A stretch of DNA of 64,000 nt from the NCBI RefSeq assembly GCF_003860585.1, contig NZ_CP034159.1, positions 186,001 to 250,000 of the forward strand, read 5' to 3'. The notes under the pieces are model-generated. The model made no database searches, had not been told where the DNA came from, and worked only from the letters and a program-made list of their open reading frames with translations. The position numbers and the translations under genes were made by a program. This document shows, one piece after another, positions 8,623 to 16,491 of the stretch; position 1 is the first letter of the stretch, and each line of letters opens with the position of its first letter. This DNA is from Kaistella carnis (lineage in GTDB: Bacteria; Bacteroidota; Bacteroidia; Flavobacteriales; Weeksellaceae).

Positions 8623-9251
8623 TGCAAAGATTCACCCTATTAATTTTATTCCTTTTTTCTCTACAGGTTTTCGCACAAATCAGTCCGAAAGATACGATCC
8701 GTGTAGAAAATTACCCTACGGATTCGGTGTCTACTAAAAAAGCACCCTCCGATATTGCAGTCTTAGAAGATATCAAGGAAGCAAATGCTCCTGCCAAAGC
8801 AATGAAATATAATCCTACCAAAGCGGGATTGTATTCTGCCGTATTGCCGGGGTTAGGACAATATTATAATCGAAAATACTGGAAAATACCTATTGTTTGG
8901 GGCGCAATCGGAACCGGTGTTGGCGTAACTTTGTGGAATCAAAAAAGGTATGACCGGTATCGTGATGCTTTTATAGCCGAATTGAATGGGCAGGAACATG
9001 AGTTTTCCGATATTCCGGGGGTTACCAAAGAAGTGTTGGGGCGAACACAGGATCGCGCAAAAAGACAACGGGATTATGCAATCGCAATTACAAGTTTAAT
9101 CTATGTTCTGAATATTGTAGATGCCGTAGTTGATGCGCATTTATATGAAGGTAGAAAAGATCCGGATTTAGCCTTAAAACCCACTGTGATTTTTGACGAG
9201 TTTGGTAAAACAAATTCAAAAGCAGGATTAAGTCTAAGTTATAATTTTTAA
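8619..9251 (+). CDS. DUF5683 envelope protein
   Basis: Protein of 210 residues with an N-terminal signal peptide (LLILFLFSLQVFAQ) and one or two hydrophobic segments around AGLYSAVLPGLGQYYNRKYW and a later ITSLIYVLNIVDAVVDAHLY helix. These match the DUF5683 family of Bacteroidetes, which has no assigned reaction. Its start overlaps the parB stop by four bases (ATGA), so translation is probably coupled; the ATG pair at the start leaves a one-codon ambiguity. The link between ParB and an envelope protein is common in this phylum but unexplained. Confidence 0.85.
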   Translation: MMQRFTLLILFLFSLQVFAQISPKDTIRVENYPTDSVSTKKAPSDIAVLEDIKEANAPAKAMKYNPTKAGLYSAVLPGLGQYYNRKYWKIPIVWGAIGTGVGVTLWNQKRYDRYRDAFIAELNGQEHEFSDIPGVTKEVLGRTQDRAKRQRDYAIAITSLIYVLNIVDAVVDAHLYEGRKDPDLALKPTVIFDEFGKTNSKAGLSLSYNF

Positions 9252-9260
9252 TTTAAAATC

Positions 9261-9276
9261 ATACGCCTGAGCGTAT
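9261..9276 (+). other. Perfect hairpin just before dapB
   Basis: ATACGC, a CTGA loop and GCGTAT form a perfect 6-bp hairpin ending seven bases before the dapB start codon, where ribosome entry occurs. No T run follows, so it is not a terminator. Confidence 0.4.
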
Positions 9277-9283
9277 TACCGTT

Positions 9284-9988
9284 ATGAAAATAGCATTGGT
9301 TGGTTACGGAAAAATGGGGCATATTATTGACGATATTGCCACCAAAAAAGGCCATGAAATTGTAGCCAGATTAAATGAGACGCCAACAAAGGATAATTTA
9401 AATAATCCGGATGTGATCATTGAGTTTTCTAATCCGGAAGTTGCTTTTGAAAATATTAAAGTAGGTCTGGAACATAACATTCCTGTAATTTGTGGAACAA
9501 CGGGTTGGCTGGACCGTAAATCTGAAATCGAGGAAATTGCCTTAAAAAATAATACCGCTTTTTTATATGGGTCAAATTTTTCTTTAGGCGTTAATCTTTT
9601 TTTTGCTTTGAATGAAAAATTAGCTGATTTAATGAAAGGTTTTCCAGAATACCAGGTTCAGCTCGAAGAAATTCACCACACGCACAAGAAAGATGCGCCA
9701 AGTGGAACCGCCATTTCCTTAGCGGAAGGAATTATAAAAAACGATGACCGTTTCGATGCCTGGAAACTGGACGAAACTCAAAATAAAGAACTCGGTATTT
9801 TTGCCTTGCGACAAGATGAAGTTCCTGGTACACACCGCGTCTCTTATAAAAGCGCCGTTGATGAACTTGAAATTAAACATACCGCTTTTAACAGAAATGG
9901 ATTTGCACTCGGTGCAGTAATTGCCGCAGAATGGATTATCGGCAAAAAAGGAAATTTCACCATAAAAGATGTCCTGTTTGATAAATAA
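9284..9988 (+). CDS. dapB: 4-hydroxy-tetrahydrodipicolinate reductase
   Basis: Reduces the DapA product with NAD(P)H in the lysine/diaminopimelate pathway, feeding peptidoglycan. The 234-residue protein has the nucleotide-binding start MKIALVGYGKMGHII, then CGTTGWLD, SNFSLGVNLF, and the catalytic EIHHTHKKDAPSGTA motif with the active-site His pair and substrate-binding Lys. It is shorter than the roughly 270-residue E. coli enzyme, normal for Bacteroidetes. It follows the ParB/DUF5683 genes in the same direction after 32 bp. Confidence 0.96.
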   Translation: MKIALVGYGKMGHIIDDIATKKGHEIVARLNETPTKDNLNNPDVIIEFSNPEVAFENIKVGLEHNIPVICGTTGWLDRKSEIEEIALKNNTAFLYGSNFSLGVNLFFALNEKLADLMKGFPEYQVQLEEIHHTHKKDAPSGTAISLAEGIIKNDDRFDAWKLDETQNKELGIFALRQDEVPGTHRVSYKSAVDELEIKHTAFNRNGFALGAVIAAEWIIGKKGNFTIKDVLFDK

Positions 9989-10009
9989 TAAAAGTTTTAC
10001 GAATTAATT

Positions 10010-10026
10010 AGTCATTCTAAATGACT
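10010..10026. repeat. Short palindrome AGTCATT-CTA-AATGACT
   Basis: A perfect seven-base inverted repeat with a three-base loop sits between dapB and lepB. No T run follows. Its arms resemble the ends of the GTCATTCT element at 1288-1378 and it may be a remnant of that repeat family. Confidence 0.35.
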
Positions 10027-10089
10027 TATAAAGCGTGGATCTGTAACAATATTCAATAAAATTAAACTAATAGCCATAAGCTACAAAAT

Positions 10090-11739
10090 ATGGATTACTT
10101 TCTTACTTATTCGGTTTACGTCCTGATTATTTCAGTGTTAATGGGACTTTCAACTTGGAAACTTTTCAAAATAATGGGTTATAACCCTCTTTTTGCTTTC
10201 GTTCCCTTTTATAATTATTATATTGTTTTAAAGGAAACGGGACATTCAAAATGGTGGGCGATACTTTCTTATCTTCCTATTATAGGACCTATTATGATGA
10301 CGGTTTTTCATTTGTTCTTAATGAGTCATTTTGGCAAATCTTCTTTTGTTCAGAAGCTTCTTACCATTATTCTTCCGTTTATTTATATGGCGTCAGTCAA
10401 TTACTCCAAAGATCCGGAGGTTCAGAAAGAAGAATTATATCTTACCAACGAAGAACACCTGGAAAAGAAAAAAGATACTTTTGTAGGATCAATTACTTTT
10501 GCGGTGGTATTCGCGACGGTTATTCATATTTTCGTTACCCAGCCTTTTGGTATTCCTACGGGATCTATGGAACGTACATTAATGGTCGGCGATTTTCTTT
10601 TTGTGAATAAATGGTCTTACGGCTACAGAATGCCAATGCGACCGGTTGCGATCCCATTCTTGCAGGGAACCATTATGGATACCGGGGAAAAAGGAAATCC
10701 GAAAGATGATCCAAAATCATATGTAGAAGGAGTTAAATTGCCTTACCTTAGGTTATTACAGTTAAAAAAGCCGAAGAAAAATGACATCGTCGTTTTTAAT
10801 TATCCTCAGGATTCGGTTCATACTGCAATTGACCGAAAAGATCCTTATGTTAAAAGATGTGTTGCAGTGGCAGGAGATGTTCTTGAATTTAGAGCAGGTA
10901 AACTTTCCATCAATGGAAAGCCTGAACAGATTTTAGGCGATCAGCAAATGCAGCACAAGTATATTGCAACAACCGGAAGTCAGCTCGATATTCCCGCATT
11001 ATACAGAACCTATGGATTTTTACCGGTTCAGGAAGTTCAGACTCAAAATGGATTTCTCTACGATTTCCAAGGTCTAACGGATAAGACTGCAAAAGAAATT
11101 AGAGAACTGCCTCAGATCATAGAACTAAAAGAGCATATTTGGGAAAAAGATACTCCCGGAGTTTCATATAAGGTTAATGCCGCAAGAGATGCTTACACCA
11201 AAAATATCGACACCACCCAATCGATCTTCCCTATCAATAAAGGCTGGAACCAAGATTGGTACGGACCGCTCAGAATTCCGAAAAAAGGCGACGTTGTTAC
11301 TTTAAATCAGGAAACTTTGCCCGAATATCAATGGATTATTTCTGAATACGAACATCATCATCTTGAAAATAAGAACGGTAAAATTTTTATCGATGGCAAA
11401 GAAGCAACCCAATATACCATTCAGCAGGATTACTATATGATGATCGGGGACAACCGTGATGCTTCCTTAGATGCCCGTTTTTTCGGCTTTGTTCCGGAAG
11501 AAAATATCGTAGGATCGCCTATGTTTACTTGGTTAAGTGTTGAGGGGCTTTTCGCCGACAACAGTTCTACCTATCAGCCGGCTGGTAAAACAATCCGTTG
11601 GGACCGTATGTTCAAAGCAACCAATACCGGAGAATTGCATAAAACATCCTATTGGTGGGTTGCGGTATTGATTTTAGGCCTCTTTTTCGGCTGGGATTAT
11701 ATTATGAAACTTTTCAAAAAGAAAGAAGAAGATATTTAA
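10090..11739 (+). CDS. lepB: Signal peptidase I, large Bacteroidetes form
   Basis: Membrane protease that removes Sec/Tat signal peptides at the outer face of the inner membrane. The N-terminal 100 residues hold several membrane helices (DUF5684-like), then a further helix precedes the S26 domain with catalytic Ser159 in PTGSMERTL and catalytic Lys255 in YVKRCVAVAGD. The GDNRDASLDARFFGFVP box follows at about 456, and a last membrane helix ends the protein near 525-545. About 180 residues are inserted between the Lys box and the GDNRD box. At 549 residues it is far longer than E. coli LepB (324), but such forms are usual in this phylum. Confidence 0.95.
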   Translation: MDYFLTYSVYVLIISVLMGLSTWKLFKIMGYNPLFAFVPFYNYYIVLKETGHSKWWAILSYLPIIGPIMMTVFHLFLMSHFGKSSFVQKLLTIILPFIYMASVNYSKDPEVQKEELYLTNEEHLEKKKDTFVGSITFAVVFATVIHIFVTQPFGIPTGSMERTLMVGDFLFVNKWSYGYRMPMRPVAIPFLQGTIMDTGEKGNPKDDPKSYVEGVKLPYLRLLQLKKPKKNDIVVFNYPQDSVHTAIDRKDPYVKRCVAVAGDVLEFRAGKLSINGKPEQILGDQQMQHKYIATTGSQLDIPALYRTYGFLPVQEVQTQNGFLYDFQGLTDKTAKEIRELPQIIELKEHIWEKDTPGVSYKVNAARDAYTKNIDTTQSIFPINKGWNQDWYGPLRIPKKGDVVTLNQETLPEYQWIISEYEHHHLENKNGKIFIDGKEATQYTIQQDYYMMIGDNRDASLDARFFGFVPEENIVGSPMFTWLSVEGLFADNSSTYQPAGKTIRWDRMFKATNTGELHKTSYWWVAVLILGLFFGWDYIMKLFKKKEEDI

Positions 11740-11746
11740 TTTTTTT

Positions 11747-11826
11747 AGGAGCTGTTTCCCGCTGTCCGCTCTATCTTTTATTCCACTGAAGTTTCATAAA
11801 AGGATGCCGCTTCCATCGGGGCTAGG
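11747..11826. repeat. Structured intergenic element after lepB
   Basis: Starting seven bases after the lepB stop. AGC (11750-11752) and CCCG (11758-11761) can pair with CGGG and GCT (11817-11823), leaving TGTTT bulged; inside this, ATCTTTTAT (11773-11781) pairs with ATAAAAGGAT (11796-11805) with one bulged base. The phrases GCTGTTTCCCGCT and GGATGCCGCTTC recall a dispersed element I remember from Chryseobacterium-type genomes. No open reading frame covers it. It could be a non-coding RNA or a REP-like repeat. Confidence 0.5.
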
Positions 11827-11892
11827 AATTTCGTTTTTTAAACAATGAATTTGTAATAATTTACAAGATCATCAATAAATCATTTGAATACA

Positions 11893-12504
11893 ATGCAAGT
11901 TTTATTACCCATATTTTATCTTCCACCAATTTCCTGGTTCTCCATTTTTTTAAACCCAGATCACGAAGTTATTTTTGAAAAATTTGAGAATTTTCCGAAG
12001 CAAACCTTCCGTAACAGAACCAATGTTTACGGTGCTAATGGTAAATTATCATTGATCATTCCTATTAATCATGATGGTACAAGACTGATCAGCGAAATTA
12101 ATGTTTCGCACCGGGAAAAGTGGCAACAGATTCATTGGAAATCTATAAAAACAGCGTATCAGAGCTCCCCATTTTTTGAATTTTATGAGGATCAACTCGA
12201 AAAAATCTTCACTTTTAAAACAAATTCTTTAATGGAATTTAACCTTCATGCTTTAAAAATCATCCAAAAGATCTTGAAAGTAGAAAAGGACTTTACATTC
12301 ACAGAAGAGTATTTCAAAGAACCGGAGCAACAGAACTACAGAGATCAATTCTCACCCAAACTCCAGACAAACTTCGACATGGAAGAATATTATCAGACAT
12401 TTTCTGATAAATATGGTTTTTTAGAGGACTTGTCCATAATTGATCTTCTTTGTAACAAAGGCCCGGAATCTTTGACTTATATAAATAATATTAAATCGAA
12501 ATAG
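11893..12504 (+). CDS. WbqC-like family protein
   Basis: Protein of 203 residues, probably cytoplasmic, with the N-terminal LLPIFYLPPISWFSIFL and the central FRNRTNVYGANGKLSLIIPI, HREKWQQIHWKSIKTAYQSSPFFEFY pattern that I associate with the WbqC family. WbqC-like proteins occur in O-antigen and surface-polysaccharide loci but their reaction is not settled. A TTG at 11884 is in frame; the ATG at 11893 is chosen because it begins the conserved part. The stop overlaps the alternative GTG start of the next gene. Confidence 0.85.
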   Translation: MQVLLPIFYLPPISWFSIFLNPDHEVIFEKFENFPKQTFRNRTNVYGANGKLSLIIPINHDGTRLISEINVSHREKWQQIHWKSIKTAYQSSPFFEFYEDQLEKIFTFKTNSLMEFNLHALKIIQKILKVEKDFTFTEEYFKEPEQQNYRDQFSPKLQTNFDMEEYYQTFSDKYGFLEDLSIIDLLCNKGPESLTYINNIKSK

Positions 12505-12512
12505 TGATACAT

Positions 12513-14216
12513 ATGAAAAAGATACTGATTGCAGCATGGTTTATGACAGGATTTGCAGCATTTGCACAAACTGCAGACACCACATTAGACCCAATGAAAG
12601 ACAAAGATTTGATGACTTGGTATCATCAGGACTTTGCCTCAAGTAATGTATATGGAGTCAATACCCAAAACGCTTATAAATTTTTAGAATCCAAAGGTCT
12701 GACACCAAAACCAGTTATTGTTGGTGTTTTGGATAGTGGAGTTCAGGTCGACCATCCCGGTTTGATTCAGAATATGTGGAAGAACCCTAATGAGGTTCCT
12801 AATAATGGGAAAGACGATGATGGCAATGGCTACATTGATGATGTATATGGCTGGAATTTCAGTGGTGGGAAAAATGGCGACATCGATATCGACAATATGG
12901 AAGTTACGCGGGTCGTTAAAAAATATCAACCCATTTTCGAAGGTCCAAATTCTACCGAAAACAAAGCAAATCAGGCAAAGATGCCTGCAGAATTTGCAAT
13001 GTACATGACCTCAAAAGAAATTTTTACCAAAAAAAGCGTTGAGGCTAAACAAAATTATGAAACCTATAAGAGAATCCAGCAAATGATTCCTTCTATGATT
13101 TCACTACTGAATGGTCAAAACCTTACTCCTGAAGTGCTTGCTACGATTAAACCAGCAACGCCGGAACAGATGATGGCGGTGAATGTTCTGGGACAAATCA
13201 GCAGAGATCCTTCTATGGCAGGGAAATCACCCGCTGAAGTTCAGAAAGCACTGGAAGGTCAAATGAAAGAAGCTTTAGATTATTATGAGCCACAGGCAAC
13301 AAAGCAGTATAACCTGGATTATGATCCGCGCGCTTCTATGGTTGGTGATGATTATGATAATTACAAAGAGAAAAATTACGGAAATAATCATTACGAAGGT
13401 CCTGATGCAAAACACGGTACACACGTGGCAGGAATTATTGCAGGATTACCACAAGGTGACCAGATACAATATGGTGTAGGATACAAAACGGCTAAGATTA
13501 TGACCGTGCGTGCGGTACCGGATGGTGATGAAAGAGATAAAGATGTTGCAAATGCCATTCGATATGCCGTGGATAACGGCGCAAGAATTCTGAACATGAG
13601 TTTTGGAAAACCGGTTTCTCCGGGGAAAGAGGTCGTTTGGGAAGCTTTTAAATATGCCGAATCCAAAGGAGTGCTTTTGGTAAAAGCCGCCGGAAATGAC
13701 AACGAAGATATTGCAGAGCATGTCTATTTTCCTACCAATTACAAGTCTGTAGAAGATGCGAAACCTTTTATTAACAATATGATTGTGGTAGGAGCTTCTA
13801 CAAAAGATAATGAATTTTTGAGAGCTAATTTTTCCAATTACAATCAGAAATTGGTAAACGTTTTCGCTCCAGGTACTGAAATTTATTCTACCGTTCCCAA
13901 AAATACGTATGAATATCTTCAGGGAACATCCATGGCTTCTCCGGTTGTTGCCGGTGCAGCCTCAGTTTTACTGGCTCATATGCCAAATTTAACTCCTGCC
14001 CAGATCATTGAATCTTTCGTAAAAACTTCGAATAAATCAACTGTTAACGCGATGATCAGTTCGAATACAAATAACAGATTCGACCTGATTTCTGAAGCAG
14101 GCGGTGTAATTGATTTGAAAAAAGCCGCAGAATACGCATATACTAATTTTTACAAGCCTACTTCGACTAAAATTGCTCCGAGTAAGGTGAAAAAGAAAAA
14201 GGTAAGCAGAAAATAA
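12513..14216 (+). CDS. Secreted subtilisin-like (S8) serine protease
   Basis: Exported serine protease of 567 residues. A signal peptide (MKKILIAAWFMTGFAAFAQ) is followed by the S8 domain with the catalytic triad Asp74 (GVLDSGV), His301 (HGTHVAG) and Ser473 (GTSMASP), plus the oxyanion Asn395 (AAGND). An insertion of about 180 residues separates Asp from His, including acidic DDDGNGYIDD, which may bind calcium. A basic Lys-rich tail ends the protein and no type IX sorting domain is seen. An in-frame GTG overlaps the previous stop at 12504; the ATG at 12513 starts the signal peptide and is preferred. Confidence 0.94.
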   Translation: MKKILIAAWFMTGFAAFAQTADTTLDPMKDKDLMTWYHQDFASSNVYGVNTQNAYKFLESKGLTPKPVIVGVLDSGVQVDHPGLIQNMWKNPNEVPNNGKDDDGNGYIDDVYGWNFSGGKNGDIDIDNMEVTRVVKKYQPIFEGPNSTENKANQAKMPAEFAMYMTSKEIFTKKSVEAKQNYETYKRIQQMIPSMISLLNGQNLTPEVLATIKPATPEQMMAVNVLGQISRDPSMAGKSPAEVQKALEGQMKEALDYYEPQATKQYNLDYDPRASMVGDDYDNYKEKNYGNNHYEGPDAKHGTHVAGIIAGLPQGDQIQYGVGYKTAKIMTVRAVPDGDERDKDVANAIRYAVDNGARILNMSFGKPVSPGKEVVWEAFKYAESKGVLLVKAAGNDNEDIAEHVYFPTNYKSVEDAKPFINNMIVVGASTKDNEFLRANFSNYNQKLVNVFAPGTEIYSTVPKNTYEYLQGTSMASPVVAGAASVLLAHMPNLTPAQIIESFVKTSNKSTVNAMISSNTNNRFDLISEAGGVIDLKKAAEYAYTNFYKPTSTKIAPSKVKKKKVSRK

Positions 14217-14230
14217 TTGAATACACTTCA

Positions 14231-14258
14231 AAAAAATCCGATTCGTCGGATTTTTTTG
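14231..14258 (+). terminator. Terminator after the S8 protease
   Basis: AATCCGA and TCGGATT arms flank a TTCG loop and a run of T follows, a textbook intrinsic terminator. Confidence 0.9.
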
Positions 14259-14313
14259 TTTTTAACATTATGGCACGGTTTTTTGTAAGTAATATCTAAT
14301 TAATTTTAATACT

Positions 14314-14793
14314 ATGAAAAATTTATTATTAGCAGGAATTATCGGAGCAGCAATGACTGTTTCATGTTCTACTGCAAAAACCGCACAAGCGAATAAGGCT
14401 GAATTTTTACAGTTGAAAGGAGATTGGGAAATTACAAGTGTTGATTACGACAGCAATTACAAAGTGAAGCCTTTTGATGAAAATGCAGATGCACAATGTT
14501 TCGTAGGCAGCCATTGGAGACTTATACCGAACAACTGGACGGGATCTTATACCATCAACGGTGGTGGTGATTGTCCGAGTGTTATACAGCCAATTAAATT
14601 CGAGGTCGTAAACGGAACTGAATTTAAGTTTAAAAAATTAATGGAAGGTTCAAAAGCAAAAGCAGTAACTTCCGGTTACTCTCTTAATTTAGTAAGTCAA
14701 ACCAATGACAATTTTAGCTTAGAACAAAATATTCCGTCAAATGGAGAAAATGTAAGAGTAGTTTACAATTTTTCTAGAACTGGAATGAAATAA
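14314..14793 (+). CDS. Lipocalin-like lipoprotein
   Basis: Lipoprotein of 159 residues with signal MKNLLLAGIIGAAMTVSC, lipidated on Cys18. The mature part begins LQLKGDWEITSVDYD and contains SHWRLIPNNWTGSYTI and late strand segments, fitting the lipocalin-like families common in Bacteroidetes outer membranes. Its ligand is unknown. It lies 29 bp upstream of an OmpA-family lipoprotein with no terminator between, so the two probably form an operon for an envelope function. Confidence 0.8.
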   Translation: MKNLLLAGIIGAAMTVSCSTAKTAQANKAEFLQLKGDWEITSVDYDSNYKVKPFDENADAQCFVGSHWRLIPNNWTGSYTINGGGDCPSVIQPIKFEVVNGTEFKFKKLMEGSKAKAVTSGYSLNLVSQTNDNFSLEQNIPSNGENVRVVYNFSRTGMK

Positions 14794-14822
14794 TAAATAT
14801 TAAAAAAATAAAATAAAACATT

Positions 14823-15515
14823 ATGAAATTTATTAACAAAACAAGTATAGCAGCCTTATTTATCTCCACTTCAATGGTGATGACAAGTTGTGAAGCTGTA
14901 AAAAATTCAAATAATCAACAGAGAGGAACTGTTATAGGAACCTCTGCTGGTGCAGTATTGGGAGGCGTTCTTGGTAACAATATCGGTAAAGGTAAAAATG
15001 CACCTTTAGGAGCAGTACTTGGAGGAATTGTAGGAGGAGTTGCAGGTAACGTCATCGGTAGCAAAATGGATAAGCAAGCCAAAGAAATCAAAGAAACCCT
15101 TCCTGGAGCTGAAGTAGAAAGAGTAGGAGAAGGAATTAGAGTGACAATGAAAGAAAATATGGTCAACTTTGCTTTTGATTCTTCAAATTTAACTTCATCT
15201 GCTATGGCTAACCTCGATAAATTGGTTCAGGTTTTATCAAATAATCCGGATACCAACATTAATATCTACGGTTATACCGACAGTAAAGGTAGCGACAGTT
15301 ATAACCTTTCATTATCTGACAGAAGAGCAGCTGCTGTAAAAAGCTATATGATGTCTAAAGGAATTGCTTCTTCCAGAATGATGACGATGGGTATGGGTGA
15401 GCAAGATCCAATTGCTTCTAATGATACCGATGCTGGTAGAGCAGAAAACAGAAGAGTAGAATTTGCAATTACTGCAAATGAAAATATGATCAACGATGCA
15501 AAATCAGGTCAATAA
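14823..15515 (+). CDS. OmpA-family lipoprotein with glycine-zipper domain
   Basis: Outer-membrane lipoprotein of 230 residues that would anchor the outer membrane to peptidoglycan. The signal ends at a lipobox (SMVMTSC, Cys23). Residues about 38-85 form a glycine-zipper (GTSAGAVLGGVLGNNIG, then GGIVGGVAGNVIG), followed by an OmpA C-terminal domain with FAFDSSNL, GYTDSKGSDSYNLSLSDRRA and the ending GRAENRRVEFAI. This domain order matches YiaD/YfiB-like proteins. It is the second gene of a likely two-gene envelope operon closed by a terminator. Confidence 0.93.
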   Translation: MKFINKTSIAALFISTSMVMTSCEAVKNSNNQQRGTVIGTSAGAVLGGVLGNNIGKGKNAPLGAVLGGIVGGVAGNVIGSKMDKQAKEIKETLPGAEVERVGEGIRVTMKENMVNFAFDSSNLTSSAMANLDKLVQVLSNNPDTNINIYGYTDSKGSDSYNLSLSDRRAAAVKSYMMSKGIASSRMMTMGMGEQDPIASNDTDAGRAENRRVEFAITANENMINDAKSGQ

Positions 15516-15539
15516 ATAAAGATTGAATAAGATCTATAG

Positions 15540-15564
15540 AAATCCGCTTCGGCGGATTTTTTTA
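15540..15564 (+). terminator. Terminator after the OmpA-like gene
   Basis: AATCCGC, a TTCG loop, GCGGATT and then a T run. It resembles the terminator at 14231 and separates the envelope pair from the prenyltransferase cluster. Confidence 0.9.
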
Positions 15565-15603
15565 TTATTAATTCACTAATTTTGCAACTGATTTTTTACA
15601 TAA

Positions 15604-16491
15604 ATGACGAAATATTTAAAACTGCTCCGTGTTGAACAATGGGTGAAAAACCTTTTTGTTTTTGCACCACTATTTTTTTCCGGAAATATTACCAATGTCG
15701 ATTTGCTGACCCGAAGTATTTTGGCATTTATCATTTTTTCGCTTACGGCCAGCAGTATTTATATTATTAATGATTATTCAGATATTGAATCAGACCGGAA
15801 GCATCCTCAAAAAAAAGACAGACCCTTAGCCAGCGGTGTAATTTCGAAGGTTACTGCAAAAATAATTTTAGGAATTTTATTAGCAATCGTTGTTACGGTC
15901 GTTTTTAGTGCGAAAGACTATTTTGGAGACCATCTTTGGAAGTTTTCCTCCATCATTTCCTTTTACTTTGTGATGAATTTAGCCTACACTTTTAAATTGA
16001 AGCATGTGGCGATTGTTGATGTTTGTATTATCGCTATCGGTTTTGTTTTACGGGTTTTGGCAGGAGGTTATGCCACCGGTATTTTAATCTCGCAGTGGGC
16101 AATATTACTTACTTTTGTATTGGCACTGGTTTTAGCAATAGGAAAGCGAAGAGGGGAACTTATAAATGCTCAGATTTCAGGCAGAACAAGAAAATCACTC
16201 GATGGTTACAATGTTCAGTTTGCAGATATCGCACTTTCCATCAGTTGTGCATTGGCAATCGTTTGTTATTTAATGTTTACCTTATCACCAGAAGTGCAAC
16301 AGAAATTCCATCCACGCGTTTTTTACACCGTATTTTTTGTAGTGTTTGCGTTTTTACGTTATCTGCAACAGACTTTGGTGTATAATAAAACCGAATCACC
16401 AACCAAAATTATTTACAAGGATCGTTATATTCAGGTAACCATGGTACTTTGGTTAGTTGCCTTTTTACTTCAAATTTATTTTAAAAAATGA
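15604..16491 (+). CDS. UbiA-family prenyltransferase, decaprenyl-phosphate phosphoribosyltransferase-like
   Basis: Integral membrane enzyme of 295 residues with about eight or nine hydrophobic segments. It has the first Asp-rich site INDYSDIESDRKHPQKKDRPLASG and a second region VDVCIIAIGFVLRVLAGG, as in mycobacterial UbiA (Rv3806c), which joins phosphoribosyl pyrophosphate to polyprenyl phosphate. The start LLRVEQWVKNLFVFAPLFF is typical of that subfamily rather than of menaquinone MenA. It overlaps the next gene by four bases, and the neighbours are DprE1/DprE2-like, which strongly supports this substrate class. The exact lipid is inferred. Confidence 0.88.
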   Translation: MTKYLKLLRVEQWVKNLFVFAPLFFSGNITNVDLLTRSILAFIIFSLTASSIYIINDYSDIESDRKHPQKKDRPLASGVISKVTAKIILGILLAIVVTVVFSAKDYFGDHLWKFSSIISFYFVMNLAYTFKLKHVAIVDVCIIAIGFVLRVLAGGYATGILISQWAILLTFVLALVLAIGKRRGELINAQISGRTRKSLDGYNVQFADIALSISCALAIVCYLMFTLSPEVQQKFHPRVFYTVFFVVFAFLRYLQQTLVYNKTESPTKIIYKDRYIQVTMVLWLVAFLLQIYFKK

